A DNA stretch of 58,171 bases from Streptomyces sp. NBC_00102 (GTDB lineage Bacteria > Actinomycetota > Actinomycetes > Streptomycetales > Streptomycetaceae), in contig NZ_JAPEMC010000008.1 of the NCBI RefSeq assembly GCF_026343115.1, positions 1-58,171 of the forward strand, in the 5' to 3' direction. This document shows, in pieces, positions 17,201 to 25,678 of the stretch. The notes under the pieces are model-generated. The model saw only the letters and a program-made list of their open reading frames with translations, was not told where the DNA came from and searched no databases. A program made the translations under genes and the position numbers. Numbering within the stretch: position 1 is the stretch's first letter; each line of letters starts with the position of its first letter.

Positions 17201-18146
17201 GCGCGGCGGCCGGGCCTTCCGGCTCCACGGAGGCCGGGTCGGGCGCTTCAGGCTCCGCGGCGGCCCCGACGGCCGACGGCAGCAGCACCGGGGTGTGGAA
17301 GGCCCCCACCACCACGGCGGGCCGCCGTCCACTCGCCAGGGCCTCGGCGACGTGTCCGCGCATGCAGGCCTCGCGCATCAGGTCCGTGCCGCGCACCCCG
17401 CCGCCGGCCTCGGCCTCGTGGCGCAGCGCCCAGCCGGTGAGCAGGGCCGCACGGCGGAGCGCCTCGGGTGTCGAACCCGGCGCGTGGGCCTCCACCAGCC
17501 GGTCCCACAGGTCGTCGCCGTCCCGGCCGGTGAGCCGGGACCGGAGCGCGGCGGAGAGCCCGTACCCCTCCCCCGGTGCGGTGGCGGAAGCGGCGCCGGG
17601 AGCAGGGGCGGGGTCTACGTCGCCGCCCTCCGCCCACGCCCGGTCGGCCAGCGGGAGATCGCAGGCCACGGCGGGGACGCCGTTTCTCGCCGCCCAGCGC
17701 AGAGCGACCAGTTCGGGCGAGAAGTCCGCGAACGGGTAGAAGGCCGGGACCCGTTCACCTGGCAGGCCCCCGCCGGTGCTGCCGCCGGGGCTGTCGGCGG
17801 GCACGGCGGCCAGCGCCACCGGGGCCTCGGTCTCCTCGTGGGCGAGCCAGCTCAGCCAGGGCTGGAACTCGGCGGGCAGTTCGACGAGAAGGACGTCGGG
17901 TGCCGCCGCGTCGAGCAGCGCCGGCAGGGCGGCCGCCAGCGAGGGCGCGTGGTGGCGCACCCCGATCAGGAACGGCGCCCCGGGACCGGCCGCCGCGAGG
18001 GCCTCGGCCGCGGCTTCCGCGGTGCGAGGTCCTTCCGCCGGGCCCGCCGCCGGGGAACCGGTCGGCCGACCGCCGGTGCGCGACGCCTCGACGGTGCCAC
18101 CCGCTCCGGTCCTCGTCCCCGGCCCGGGGACCTTCGACTCGTTCAT
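14202..18146 (-). CDS. DUF5682-vWA fusion protein (YehM-YehP-like)
   Basis: 1314 residues; starts 3 bases after the MoxR stop and ends in an ATGA overlap with the SWIM gene. Residues about 50-900 are the DUF5682/YehM-like part (FLIGVRHHAPSLAAALPALLDAAAPDVLLVELPAEF, FYPFADFSPELVALRWA, VVVGAFHTPVLL), a family with a histidine-rich ligand-like N-terminal motif. Residues about 1000-1314 are the YehP-like von Willebrand A domain: the MIDAS DVSGS begins at Asp1159, then FLAFSTEVVDLTGH, GGGTHIAAGL (MIDAS Thr) and VVVISDFEEGAP. In E. coli these are two proteins (YehM and YehP); here one uninterrupted frame joins them through an Ala/Gly/Pro linker. It probably partners the MoxR ATPase, as vWA proteins do. 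Confidence 0.88.
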   Translation of the reverse strand: MNESKVPGPGTRTGAGGTVEASRTGGRPTGSPAAGPAEGPRTAEAAAEALAAAGPGAPFLIGVRHHAPSLAAALPALLDAAAPDVLLVELPAEFQPWLSWLAHEETEAPVALAAVPADSPGGSTGGGLPGERVPAFYPFADFSPELVALRWAARNGVPAVACDLPLADRAWAEGGDVDPAPAPGAASATAPGEGYGLSAALRSRLTGRDGDDLWDRLVEAHAPGSTPEALRRAALLTGWALRHEAEAGGGVRGTDLMREACMRGHVAEALASGRRPAVVVGAFHTPVLLPSAVGAAAEPEAPDPASVEPEGPAAAPEPGAAGHAGGAAGTAACTVSLIPYTYPLLDSRSGYPAGIRDPEWQHTVLEAAGDPAAVHEALIRTAVRICAALREQGHPYGPADGREIVRVAADLALLRDLPAPGRGELLEAAQTVLGRGETYGTGRAVAQALERVLVGVRTGRPAPAAPRSGLSPAVEAETAALALPGPQDTHEKAPRDLRLDPARSTLDRRRDLLLRRLTVCGIPYAREQGVTGAAGGEGLTTRWQVRWTPATAAMLTAAGARGVTPAQAAEGVLRQRHAAERAEGGPTAAQVVRGLADAAACGLPALADERLTELSAVLPASGTLPELLAGLDLLDRIDAGHLPGLTAPDGPEGLADGSADPGGPDVPDGPADPGGPDGPAALRKADDGRAARAAHAVEPLTSAAVRQVDGLTGSGEPADARALLELAQRADRLGGIRLTDALARLAVDGAPLIAAAAGAVRVLTGHEEAEGFGERVASWVDAAVDGTSRSTLTARLTGLLTVAGPLLTVSPGALDPLLDRVVELDDTAFLDRLPALRGGFDTLSPAARDRLLDTVEERLGERVDTLDADDPAEQARRTAADLAARELLTGLGLPVAPPARDDRLPQPSGRPCATHPTELPDPSGTGAVTAPAGPADEEVPARTLAPADRWRLVLGRSTDRLPSGAARLATALDELYGAGHGEGSRGGLPAPGHGSGARGGREPSFPGVREWSEELAALFGPGVREEVLAAAAVTGRQDVLAALDPTAVTPSVELLRTILRYAGGLPEARLAALRPLVRHLVDELTRQLATRLRPALTGTATARPTRRPGGRLDLPRTLRANLATARRADDGTVQVIPEKPVFRGRARRSADWRLILVTDVSGSMEASTIWSALTASVLAGVPALSTHFLAFSTEVVDLTGHVHDPLSLLLEVSVGGGTHIAAGLRHARGLIEVPTRTLVVVISDFEEGAPLAGLLAEVRALVNTGCHVLGCASLDDAGRPRYSTGVAGQLVAAGMPVAALSPLELARWIGEKTA

Positions 18147-18149
18147 CCG

Positions 18150-19373
18150 TCAGTTCTCCAGCACCTGGCGCAGGTCCCACAGGGCACGCCAGGTGGCCGA
18201 ACCCTGCTCCGCGCGCCTGCGCACCGGCCCGTCCCAGTACCCCAGCAGCCGTGCCGCGTCGGCGGGGTCGTCCTTGCGGACGACCCCGAGCAGGTGACCG
18301 GGCAGCAGGGAGAGGACGTCCCGGTCGCCGGGGAAATAGGCCGCGGCCAGGCCCAGCGAGCCCGCGACGGAGACCGCCTCCGCCGTGCTCATCACCGTGG
18401 AGGGACGCTCGACCTCCCAGCCCTCCACGGAGCGGCCGTCGCGCAGGTCCCGGAAGGCGGTGACGAGGGCTTCGAGGACCGCGTCGTCCACCTGGTAGGC
18501 GGCGCCCACACGTTCGACGGCGGTACGCGACTGGCGCCGCACGAGAGCCGTCTCGGCGTCGACGTCCCCGATGGGCCCCACCGTCTCGAAGTTGAAGCGC
18601 CGCTTCAGCGCCGCGGACATCTCCGACACGCCCTTGTCCCGGAGGTTGGCGGTGGCGATGAGGGTGAAGCCGGGGGCCGCGTGCAGCTGGGCGCCCTCGC
18701 CGCCGGCCAGTTCGGGCACGGCGATCCGCCGCTCGGAGAGCAGGGACACGAGGGCGTCCTGGACCTCCGGCAGGCAGCGGGTGACCTCTTCGACGCGGGC
18801 GACCGCGCCGCGGGTCATGGCGGCGAGGACCGGGGACGGCACCAGGGCCTTCTCGGTGGGTCCCTGGGCGAGCAGCAGCGCGTAGTTCCAGCCGTACTTG
18901 AGCTGGTCCTCGGTGGTGCCCGCGGTGCCCTGCACGGTGAGCGCGCTGGTGCCGCAGACGGCGGCCGACAGCAGCTCGGAGAGCATCGACTTGGCGGTGC
19001 CGGGTTCGCCCACGAGGAGGAGCCCGCGTTCCCCGGCGAGGGTGACCACACAGCGTTCGACCAGGGCGCGCTCGCCGACGAACTTCTGCTCGATCACCAG
19101 TCGGCGCGGCACCCCCTCCGCGGGCCGGGCGTTCTTCGGCAGACCCAGTGCGTCGCCCGAGCTGCCCATCACGAAGGTGACGACGGCACGGGGGGTGAGC
19201 AGCCAGCCGGGCGGGCGGGGCCCGGAGTCGTGGGCGGCGAGGAAGGCCAGTTCGGTGGCGTACCGGTCCTCGGGCGGCGTGATCTGCCGCGGCGCGCGGC
19301 CGGCCGCCGTCGCCTGGTGCGGGACGCCTTCCGTCGTGGTGCTGTCCGGGGTGGTCGTGGTGTCGTTCGTCAT
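18150..19373 (-). CDS. MoxR-type AAA+ ATPase (YehL-like)
   Basis: Chaperone-like AAA+ ATPase, 407 residues. The ATG at 19373 overlaps the stop of the preceding 1734-aa gene. After a disordered N-terminus come Walker A GEPGTAKS (122-129), the segment GTAGTTEDQLKYGWNYALL typical of MoxR/RavA substrate loops, Walker B region GAVARVEEVTRCLPEVQDALVSLLSERR, sensor-1 GFTLIATANLRDKG and the arginine finger region SAALKRRFNFETV. Walker B reads RVEE where RIDE/FLDE is typical; the second Glu is kept. MoxR ATPases act with vWA proteins carrying a MIDAS site to remodel or insert metal into targets. The fused vWA gene follows after 3 bases. Confidence 0.92.
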   Translation of the reverse strand: MTNDTTTTPDSTTTEGVPHQATAAGRAPRQITPPEDRYATELAFLAAHDSGPRPPGWLLTPRAVVTFVMGSSGDALGLPKNARPAEGVPRRLVIEQKFVGERALVERCVVTLAGERGLLLVGEPGTAKSMLSELLSAAVCGTSALTVQGTAGTTEDQLKYGWNYALLLAQGPTEKALVPSPVLAAMTRGAVARVEEVTRCLPEVQDALVSLLSERRIAVPELAGGEGAQLHAAPGFTLIATANLRDKGVSEMSAALKRRFNFETVGPIGDVDAETALVRRQSRTAVERVGAAYQVDDAVLEALVTAFRDLRDGRSVEGWEVERPSTVMSTAEAVSVAGSLGLAAAYFPGDRDVLSLLPGHLLGVVRKDDPADAARLLGYWDGPVRRRAEQGSATWRALWDLRQVLEN

Positions 19374-22300
19374 CGGCGGCGGCCCTTCCGGGTGGTGCGG
19401 GTGTCCAGTTCTTCGAAGGCGGGGGCGTCCGCGCCGCGGACCCGTGCCCAGGCGGCTGCGAAGAGTTCGGGGACGGCGAGGTGGGGCAGGATCCTGGCGG
19501 GCCCGGTCACGGGGTACAGCGCTTCCTTCCAGGTCTCCAGCGGCAGCCCGGGGGCGCCGCGTTCCAGCCAGCCGCAGGGAAGGAAGAGGGTGCGGCCGGC
19601 CCGGGAGCGCTTCGCCTCCACGACGAGGTCGGTGGCGGCGAGTTCCGTGCGGGCCTTCTTGATCCGTGCGGGCTTCCACCCGGTCCAGCGGACGCAGTTG
19701 CGGTCCGTGGGGTCGGGCAGGGCGAGCAGCATCAGGTAGAGGGCGGCGGCGTCCGTGCTCAGGGCGAGGGCGTCGGCCGCCTCGGCCACCAGGTCCGGCA
19801 CCGCACGCGTCGGGTCCTGGGCCGGACGGTGCGCGGAGCCGTCGGGTGCCCCCGCCTCGGCCAGGCGGTCGCTCTCCTGGCTCAGCAGGGCGCGGAGGGC
19901 AAGGAGATCGCCGGTGCGCTGTCGGCCGACGATGCCCTCGACCAGGCCGAACGCCGGGTCGTCGGGTCCTTCGAGGCCTGCCGGGCGGATCAGCAGCCTC
20001 TCGCTGTCGCCGTAACCGGGGGCGAGGAGCAGTGCCGATCCGGCCCGGACCAGTCCGTCTGCCCCGGCGCCGCCGGACTCGGGGAGCCCGTGCGCGTGAC
20101 GGATCGCGGTGCCGAGGGAGAACCCCGACTCCGTCCAGTCCAGCCCCAGGTCCAGCACCAGGCCGGGGTCGGCGAGCCGGGTGCGCAGGGCAGCGAGCCC
20201 GACGGGCAGGTGCGCCCGCAGGGGGTGTCCGTACGGCAGCGTGTACGCGAGGGTGCGCAGGGCGGTCAGGGCGGTGTGGACGTCACCGCGCGCGTTCACC
20301 AGGTGCAGGGGCGGACGGGCGCTGCCGTCCGGCACGGGGGCGCCGTGGCCGAGCCAGCTCCGGGTGCCCGCGTTGAGGATCAGGTCGACGGAGGCGGTCA
20401 TGGCGCCGGTGAGGTCGAGGTCCAGTTCCTCGGGGACGCGGACGAGGGAGCCCAGGCGCTCGCGCCACACCTCGGCGGCGGCCGGGACGTCGGGGCCGGT
20501 GGACCACAGCTCGGCCGGGTCCTCGGGCAGGAGCGCCCTCAGCACGGCGCGCCGGTCGTCGCGGGGCAGGGCGTCCAGCTTCTCCTGGGCCGCCTCGAAG
20601 GCACGTGTCTTCGAGGCGAGCAGGGCCAACGCCTCGGCGCCGGGCTCCCTTACGGCTGCCGACACCAGCGCGGTGGCCTGGAGCAGGCCGATTCCGGTGG
20701 CCGAGTGGAACTCCTCGGCGGCCTCCGGTCGCCAGGGCGCAGCGCCCTTTTCCCGCACGAGGGCGGTGAGCCGCGTGAGCCGGTCCCGGGCGATGCCCTG
20801 CCGGTGGACGTGCTCACGGTCCAGTGTGAAGCCGGGGACGGGGCCGAAGGCTCCGGTCGGGTCGTGGTCCAGGGCGAGCCAGCGTGCCGCGTCGCCGCGG
20901 GAGTTGCGCCCGTGTTCGGCGAGGACCACGACGGTACGGTCGCCCTTGCGCAGCACCTGGCCGAGGCGGTGCACGGCCTCGGGGCGACCTGACCTCCCGA
21001 GTGTCGTCGTGTCGAGCGGTTCGATGAGTTCCACCTGCCGGACCGTGCCCGCCGGGTCGGCCAGCGGGCCTGCGGCGAGTGCTTCCAGGAGGACGAGGAG
21101 TGCGGTGCGGTGCTCGGGTGCGGTGGCCTCCGAGGCTGTCCGGTAGGCAAGTTCGGGCAGTTCGTCGAGGAGGGACGTCCAGGCGAGGGATTCGCCGGGC
21201 ACCGTGTACTCGTCGCGCCGCCAGCCGTCCACGGACGTGAAGGGGACCTTCGACGGCGTGGGCGGGCCGAACGCAGGCTCACCGCCGAGGACGTGGTTGA
21301 CGGCGAGGATCTGCCGGATGGCCGTCCACCGGGTTCCGGCTCCCCACCAGGTGCCGCGCATCCGCTCGGAGCCCCAGGCGGTGGCCGTCCGCAGGGTCGT
21401 GTCGTCGCCGTGCTCGGGCTCGTGGTCGAAGAACATGCCCTGGGTGCGCGCGGTGTTCCGGGGGGTGGCCGGCCGCTCGGGTGCGGGCGGTTCCAGGTAC
21501 CGGGCGACCGCGACGGCCCGGTCCACCGCGTTCCGCACGAGCGCGGTGACGCCCGCGAGGAGCCGTGGGTCGGACACCTCGGGCAGCACCCTGGCGACGG
21601 CCTCCTCGCTCATCTCCCGCGACGAGGGGCCGGTGTACTTCTCGGCCGCCCGGAATGCCTCCAGGTGCCGGGCGACGGCGGCGGCGACCTCGTCGAACAG
21701 CGTCTGGGTCCGGGAGTCCGTCAGGTTCCGCAGGGCGGCTGAGCCCCGCTCGTCCCTCGGGCGCAGGGCGTGCCAGTAGGCGACGGGGGGCACGTAGGGG
21801 GTGCCCGCCGCGTCGTTGCCGCCGGAGGAATCGGTACCGACGGACCACAGGCCGGCGGTGCCGTCGGTGTCCGCCGGGTGCGCTTCGACGGAGCGGTGGC
21901 GCAGGACCGCGACGGGCCGTGAACCGCCGGGCAGGGCGAGGGCGCCGAGCGGTACCACGGAGGCGCCGTCGGGCAGCGGATGCGGCAGGACGACCGTGTG
22001 GCCGTCGGGGGTACCGGCGGCGGTGCGGCCCCCGTCGGCCGGTTCGGCCGCGCCGGGCTCGGTGACGCTGCGGCGCACCCAGCGGCCGAGGACCACGCCG
22101 TCCGTGCCGAACGGGGTGGTCTCCAGGCCGGGCTGGAGGGGCAGCACCTGGCAGTGCTCGGCGATCAGCCGGGTTCCCTCCCGCGCGCCGGAGCGGAGGA
22201 AGGCGGGGAGGGACGCGCGGCCGTGTGTGCCGTCGGCCGGGTCGTACTCCAGCCACACCCGCTGGGTGCCCTGGTGGCCCTCCCGCCAGTGACCGGTGCC

Positions 22301-24574
22301 GTCGGAGAGGACGGCGCGCCGGGGCGGGAGGACGGTGTCGCCCGCGTGCAAGGCCTTGGCTCCGGTGGCACGGCCGCCGCCGGGCAGCGGCACGCAGACC
22401 ACGTCCGCGAGACCGGAGCCGCTCCAGCGGGGGACCTGTTCGCCGCCTACGGTGAACACTTCGGCGGGGCGGTGCGACCAGTAGCCGAGCTGCTTGCCGT
22501 CCTCCCACCAGATCACCAGCAACTCGCCGTCGACAAAACGGAAGGCAGCCGTCCGCCAGGGGTCGGTGGTGGTCGGCAGCCGCAGGGTGTGGCGCAGCAG
22601 AACACCATCCGGACCGACGACGACGGCCCGTTCGAGCGTGCTCAGGATCAGCGCGGGCCAGGCGCCGGTGACACTGACGTTCTGCGACCTGCCGTTCCGC
22701 CCCCGCGACGCGGTGGCGGCCTCGGCGGCCAGTTCGTCGTAGGTCTCGTCGAGTGCGGGCCAGCCGAGTTCGTCGAAGACCCCCGTACGCAGGGTGGAGA
22801 CGAGCAGCGGTACGACGTCGTGCCGCCCGAGCAGGCCGGCGGCCTCCGGGGCGACGTCCGCGACGACGGCGCGGAACGGCGAGAGCTTGTTGAGGGCCGT
22901 GCGCAGCCCGGGAAGTCCTCGCGCGGCGGTGTACTCCTCGGCACAACTGGTCAGCCACTCGCGCAGAAGGACCGAGAGCACCGGGTGCGAGGCCAGTCCT
23001 GCCAGGCCGGCGTCGCTCAGCCGCTGACCGTGCCCGTGACCGAGGCCGCCGACGTTCCGGCGCAGGAGGTCGCGGAAGCCCGGGTGTGCGGCGACGCCGG
23101 CGAGATCCCGCCGCCCGGGCGCGTCGTCGGCGAGCCACTGATCCAGCGAAAGGCAGTGCGACCGCTCGTCTCCGCGACCCGTTTCCTCGTCGTCCGGCTC
23201 GGCCACGGGGACCCCGGAGGCCAGGCAGAGGTCGAGGAGGTCCAGGTCGGCGGTGCGCCGCCAGCGGCCCTGGAACAGCTCGACGGGGCGATTGTCGGCG
23301 CGCAGCCGGTCCGCCATCCGCAGGACGAGGTCCAGGGTGCGCGTGCTGCGGCCCGACGTGGCCCGGTTGCGCCGTCGGTACACCTCCCAGCGTGCGAGCC
23401 AGTCCGCCGGGGAGACGGACGGGTCCAGTGGGGCGGCGGAGTCGGACGCGGTCCGGTCGGACGCGTCCGGGTGGGCGGTCAGCAGTTCCTCGGCGCCGGA
23501 CTCGGCCAGCAGCGCGAGCCAGCCGGACTCGCCGTCCGTGTCCCGGCCGCTCTCGTCGAAGGTCTCCGGGAAGAACCCGAGCAGCCGGACCCGCACGGAC
23601 ACGTCCGCCCGCGCGAGGGCGATGAGGGCGGAGCCGTAGGTGGCCCAGAACGAGGCGGGGGCCCGGACGACTCCGGGAGAGCCGATCAGGTCGGCCACCA
23701 GCTCGCGTTCGGCACTCTCGCGGTCCAGCCCGGCGGCTTTGACCAGGGTGCGTACGTCCTGCGGCAGCGCGGCGTACGGTGGCATGCCGGCCGCGCAGCG
23801 CTCGACCAGCAACCGGCGGAACTGCGCCCAGGCGTCCGCCGGTTCGAGCCGGGCCACCAGATCGCGCACGTACTGCCGCAGCGCCTTGACGGTCAGCGCG
23901 CCGGCGAGGGCGAACTCGAGGAAGACGGCCCGCTGCCGGTCCTCGTCCACGGTCAGGCCGTGGACCCGTTCGGCTTCGCGGGCCTTGCCGAAGAAGGAGG
24001 CTGCGTAGGTGGCGTTCTCGGCCTGGAGGAAGAGGCGTGCCACCTGCTCGCAGTAGGTGGGGAGGAAGTGCGGCACGGCGCGGCCGAGCCGGGCACCGAG
24101 CTCGTCGAAGCCCTCCTTGGCCGCGCCGGCGCGGGTCTTGGCCTGTCGGCCCAGCCGCTCGATGTCCTTGACCAGGGCGAGGGCGTGGTGCCCGTTGGCC
24201 GGGTCGTTGGCGAGGGCCCACGCCGGAAAGCCCAGCGTCTCGCGGCGGACCTGTCCCACGACGGGGGCCTCCGCGGTACGGGCCAGCCCCAGGAATTCCA
24301 GTGCCAGGTCCTCGGCCTCGCCCAGCGTGCCGGGCACGAGCCGGATCACCGGGCGGTCCTCGAGGGCGGTGTGCGTGTAGGTGCGGGCGGTCAGCGTGTC
24401 GGCGCCGTCCCGGTCGGTGCTGCCGGCCGGGAGGATCGCACCCGCGTCGAGCAGGGCCGCCGCGCGGCGTTCGGCGGCGGGGGCCGAGGCGCCGCCACCC
24501 CGGTTCTGGGCGGGAAGGGGCGGCGTGCCCGCTGCGGCCGTATGCGTTTCGGTGTTCGTCGTCGTGGTGCTCAT
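19370..24574 (-). CDS. Very large uncharacterised protein (1734 aa) of the MoxR-vWA operon, MolR/DUF4132-associated
   Basis: The ATG at 24574 overlaps the stop of the DUF4132-like gene, and its own stop overlaps the MoxR start. The protein is soluble, with no signal peptide or membrane helix. Residues about 120-330 are a helical region (AVPHFLPTYCEQVARLFLQAENATYAASFFGKAREAER reads like an HEAT/ARM-type scaffold); residues about 550-900 are beta-rich (QLGYWSHRPAEVFTVGG and similar), suggesting a propeller; the C-terminal 600 residues are helical and end in a basic RRTTRKGRR-like tail. Orthologues in Streptomyces are often labelled DNA-binding protein without evidence. Size and position parallel E. 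coli MolR/YehI, next to yehLMPQ. Role probably scaffold or substrate recognition; inference. Confidence 0.72.
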   Translation of the reverse strand: MSTTTTNTETHTAAAGTPPLPAQNRGGGASAPAAERRAAALLDAGAILPAGSTDRDGADTLTARTYTHTALEDRPVIRLVPGTLGEAEDLALEFLGLARTAEAPVVGQVRRETLGFPAWALANDPANGHHALALVKDIERLGRQAKTRAGAAKEGFDELGARLGRAVPHFLPTYCEQVARLFLQAENATYAASFFGKAREAERVHGLTVDEDRQRAVFLEFALAGALTVKALRQYVRDLVARLEPADAWAQFRRLLVERCAAGMPPYAALPQDVRTLVKAAGLDRESAERELVADLIGSPGVVRAPASFWATYGSALIALARADVSVRVRLLGFFPETFDESGRDTDGESGWLALLAESGAEELLTAHPDASDRTASDSAAPLDPSVSPADWLARWEVYRRRNRATSGRSTRTLDLVLRMADRLRADNRPVELFQGRWRRTADLDLLDLCLASGVPVAEPDDEETGRGDERSHCLSLDQWLADDAPGRRDLAGVAAHPGFRDLLRRNVGGLGHGHGQRLSDAGLAGLASHPVLSVLLREWLTSCAEEYTAARGLPGLRTALNKLSPFRAVVADVAPEAAGLLGRHDVVPLLVSTLRTGVFDELGWPALDETYDELAAEAATASRGRNGRSQNVSVTGAWPALILSTLERAVVVGPDGVLLRHTLRLPTTTDPWRTAAFRFVDGELLVIWWEDGKQLGYWSHRPAEVFTVGGEQVPRWSGSGLADVVCVPLPGGGRATGAKALHAGDTVLPPRRAVLSDGTGHWREGHQGTQRVWLEYDPADGTHGRASLPAFLRSGAREGTRLIAEHCQVLPLQPGLETTPFGTDGVVLGRWVRRSVTEPGAAEPADGGRTAAGTPDGHTVVLPHPLPDGASVVPLGALALPGGSRPVAVLRHRSVEAHPADTDGTAGLWSVGTDSSGGNDAAGTPYVPPVAYWHALRPRDERGSAALRNLTDSRTQTLFDEVAAAVARHLEAFRAAEKYTGPSSREMSEEAVARVLPEVSDPRLLAGVTALVRNAVDRAVAVARYLEPPAPERPATPRNTARTQGMFFDHEPEHGDDTTLRTATAWGSERMRGTWWGAGTRWTAIRQILAVNHVLGGEPAFGPPTPSKVPFTSVDGWRRDEYTVPGESLAWTSLLDELPELAYRTASEATAPEHRTALLVLLEALAAGPLADPAGTVRQVELIEPLDTTTLGRSGRPEAVHRLGQVLRKGDRTVVVLAEHGRNSRGDAARWLALDHDPTGAFGPVPGFTLDREHVHRQGIARDRLTRLTALVREKGAAPWRPEAAEEFHSATGIGLLQATALVSAAVREPGAEALALLASKTRAFEAAQEKLDALPRDDRRAVLRALLPEDPAELWSTGPDVPAAAEVWRERLGSLVRVPEELDLDLTGAMTASVDLILNAGTRSWLGHGAPVPDGSARPPLHLVNARGDVHTALTALRTLAYTLPYGHPLRAHLPVGLAALRTRLADPGLVLDLGLDWTESGFSLGTAIRHAHGLPESGGAGADGLVRAGSALLLAPGYGDSERLLIRPAGLEGPDDPAFGLVEGIVGRQRTGDLLALRALLSQESDRLAEAGAPDGSAHRPAQDPTRAVPDLVAEAADALALSTDAAALYLMLLALPDPTDRNCVRWTGWKPARIKKARTELAATDLVVEAKRSRAGRTLFLPCGWLERGAPGLPLETWKEALYPVTGPARILPHLAVPELFAAAWARVRGADAPAFEELDTRTTRKGRRR

Positions 24575-25431
24575 GCCGCCCGCTCCTCGTCCTGCACGTC
24601 GCGTCCGGCGTGGAGCGCCGCCGCCATGCGCATGCCTTCGGACCACGCCACGGCGCCGACCTCGGCCGCCGTCAGCGCGCGCCCCGAGGCATCGGTCCAG
24701 CCCAGCGGGCCCGTCTCGGTGTCGTGCGCGTCGTATCCGTCGTGCTCGCCGATCCAGATGCGCGCCTCGACACCGGCGCCGTCTTCGACGACCGGGCAGA
24801 CCGCGTACCCGCCGCGCGACCGGTACCCGAGCTGGGTGACGCGGCCGTGCAGGAAGCGCAGTTCCTTGAACACGCCGCCGGCGTAGGTGTCCACGGAGGT
24901 GGTGTCCGGGGCGAGGCCGGCCGGTCGGTGCCACACCTCGCGGAACAACTGCTCCACGTTCTGGCGCACTTCCAGCTCGACGGCGAACTCCCGCAGCTCG
25001 TCGAGGTCTTCCAGCAGGACGGGGTGGGGCACGCTGACGACGTCCGGGGTGATGCGGACCGTGTCGCCGTCCAGGTCGACGAGGCCGAGACCGCGCTCGG
25101 CGTCGACGTCGCGGAGGAACCCGGCGACCCCGCCGTCCGCGCCGGTGACCACCATGTCCCGCAGGGCCGCCTGCCACGCCGGGTCGGGCCAGACCCGGGC
25201 GAGCACAGCGGTGGGAACGGGCAACGAACGCACCATCCACTGCTCGACGTCGCTCAGGCACCGGCGCTCGTGCCGGTCCAGCCATTCGGTCAGCTGACGG
25301 AGACCGACGACCGCCGGGTCGTCCTTCAGCTTGGCCGGAACGGACTTCAGCCGCCGGCCCTTCTCATTGCGGCAGACCACCTTGCCCGCCTCCAGAGCGA
25401 CTTCGTAGTCGCCCGCCGAAACCCACCCCAT
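24571..25431 (-). CDS. DUF4132 domain protein, first gene of MoxR-vWA operon
   Basis: 286 residues. The ATG at 25431 is preceded by GGGGAGAA at 9 bases, and the stop overlaps the next gene (ATGA). It opens MGWVSAGDYEVALEAGKVVCRNEKGRRLKSVP and contains FAVELEVRQNVEQLFREVWHRP, the Q-x-x-x-Q-x-F-R-E core I associate with DUF4132 (the MolR/WGR-linked family), and a C-terminal YAVCPVVEDGAGVEARIWIGEH segment. E. coli MolR carries DUF4132 in one 1.2-kb-residue-scale chain; here a compact copy is a separate protein in front of the 1734-aa gene. A perfect 11-bp palindrome lies 23 bases upstream of the start codon. Catalytic function unknown. Confidence 0.75.
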   Translation of the reverse strand: MGWVSAGDYEVALEAGKVVCRNEKGRRLKSVPAKLKDDPAVVGLRQLTEWLDRHERRCLSDVEQWMVRSLPVPTAVLARVWPDPAWQAALRDMVVTGADGGVAGFLRDVDAERGLGLVDLDGDTVRITPDVVSVPHPVLLEDLDELREFAVELEVRQNVEQLFREVWHRPAGLAPDTTSVDTYAGGVFKELRFLHGRVTQLGYRSRGGYAVCPVVEDGAGVEARIWIGEHDGYDAHDTETGPLGWTDASGRALTAAEVGAVAWSEGMRMAAALHAGRDVQDEERAA

Positions 25432-25453
25432 GCGCTGTTCTCCCCGTTGTCCG

Positions 25454-25478
25454 GCATGCCGCCGCACCGGCGGCATGC
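25454..25478. promoter_or_regulatory. Perfect 11-bp inverted repeat in the leader of the 13-kb operon
   Basis: GCATGCCGCCG (25454-25464) and CGGCGGCATGC (25468-25478) are exact reverse complements around a CAC loop, just upstream of the RBS of the DUF4132 gene. It could be an operator or attenuator for the operon, or the terminator of the upstream membrane-protein gene (stop at 25679). No T-run follows. Confidence 0.6.
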
Positions 25479-25678
25479 TGAAGAATCCCGTCGACGGCGA
25501 CCCACCGTGACCAGTGGAGGAGACTCTAGGCGGCCCCTGTGACAACGCGTCCGGGCACCGCCCCCTTCGTCCTGCGGCCGCATGCACGAAAGGCCGTCCG
25601 CATGCCTCACCCACCGTCGCGCCGGGGCCCGCCGCAGGTGGTCGCCGTCCCGCGCTTCCGTCGCCGTGTGACGGCGGG

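Noticed and set aside
17178..19739. Plus-strand open frame of 853 codons
   Set aside because: Antisense of the DUF5682-vWA and MoxR genes; no motif.
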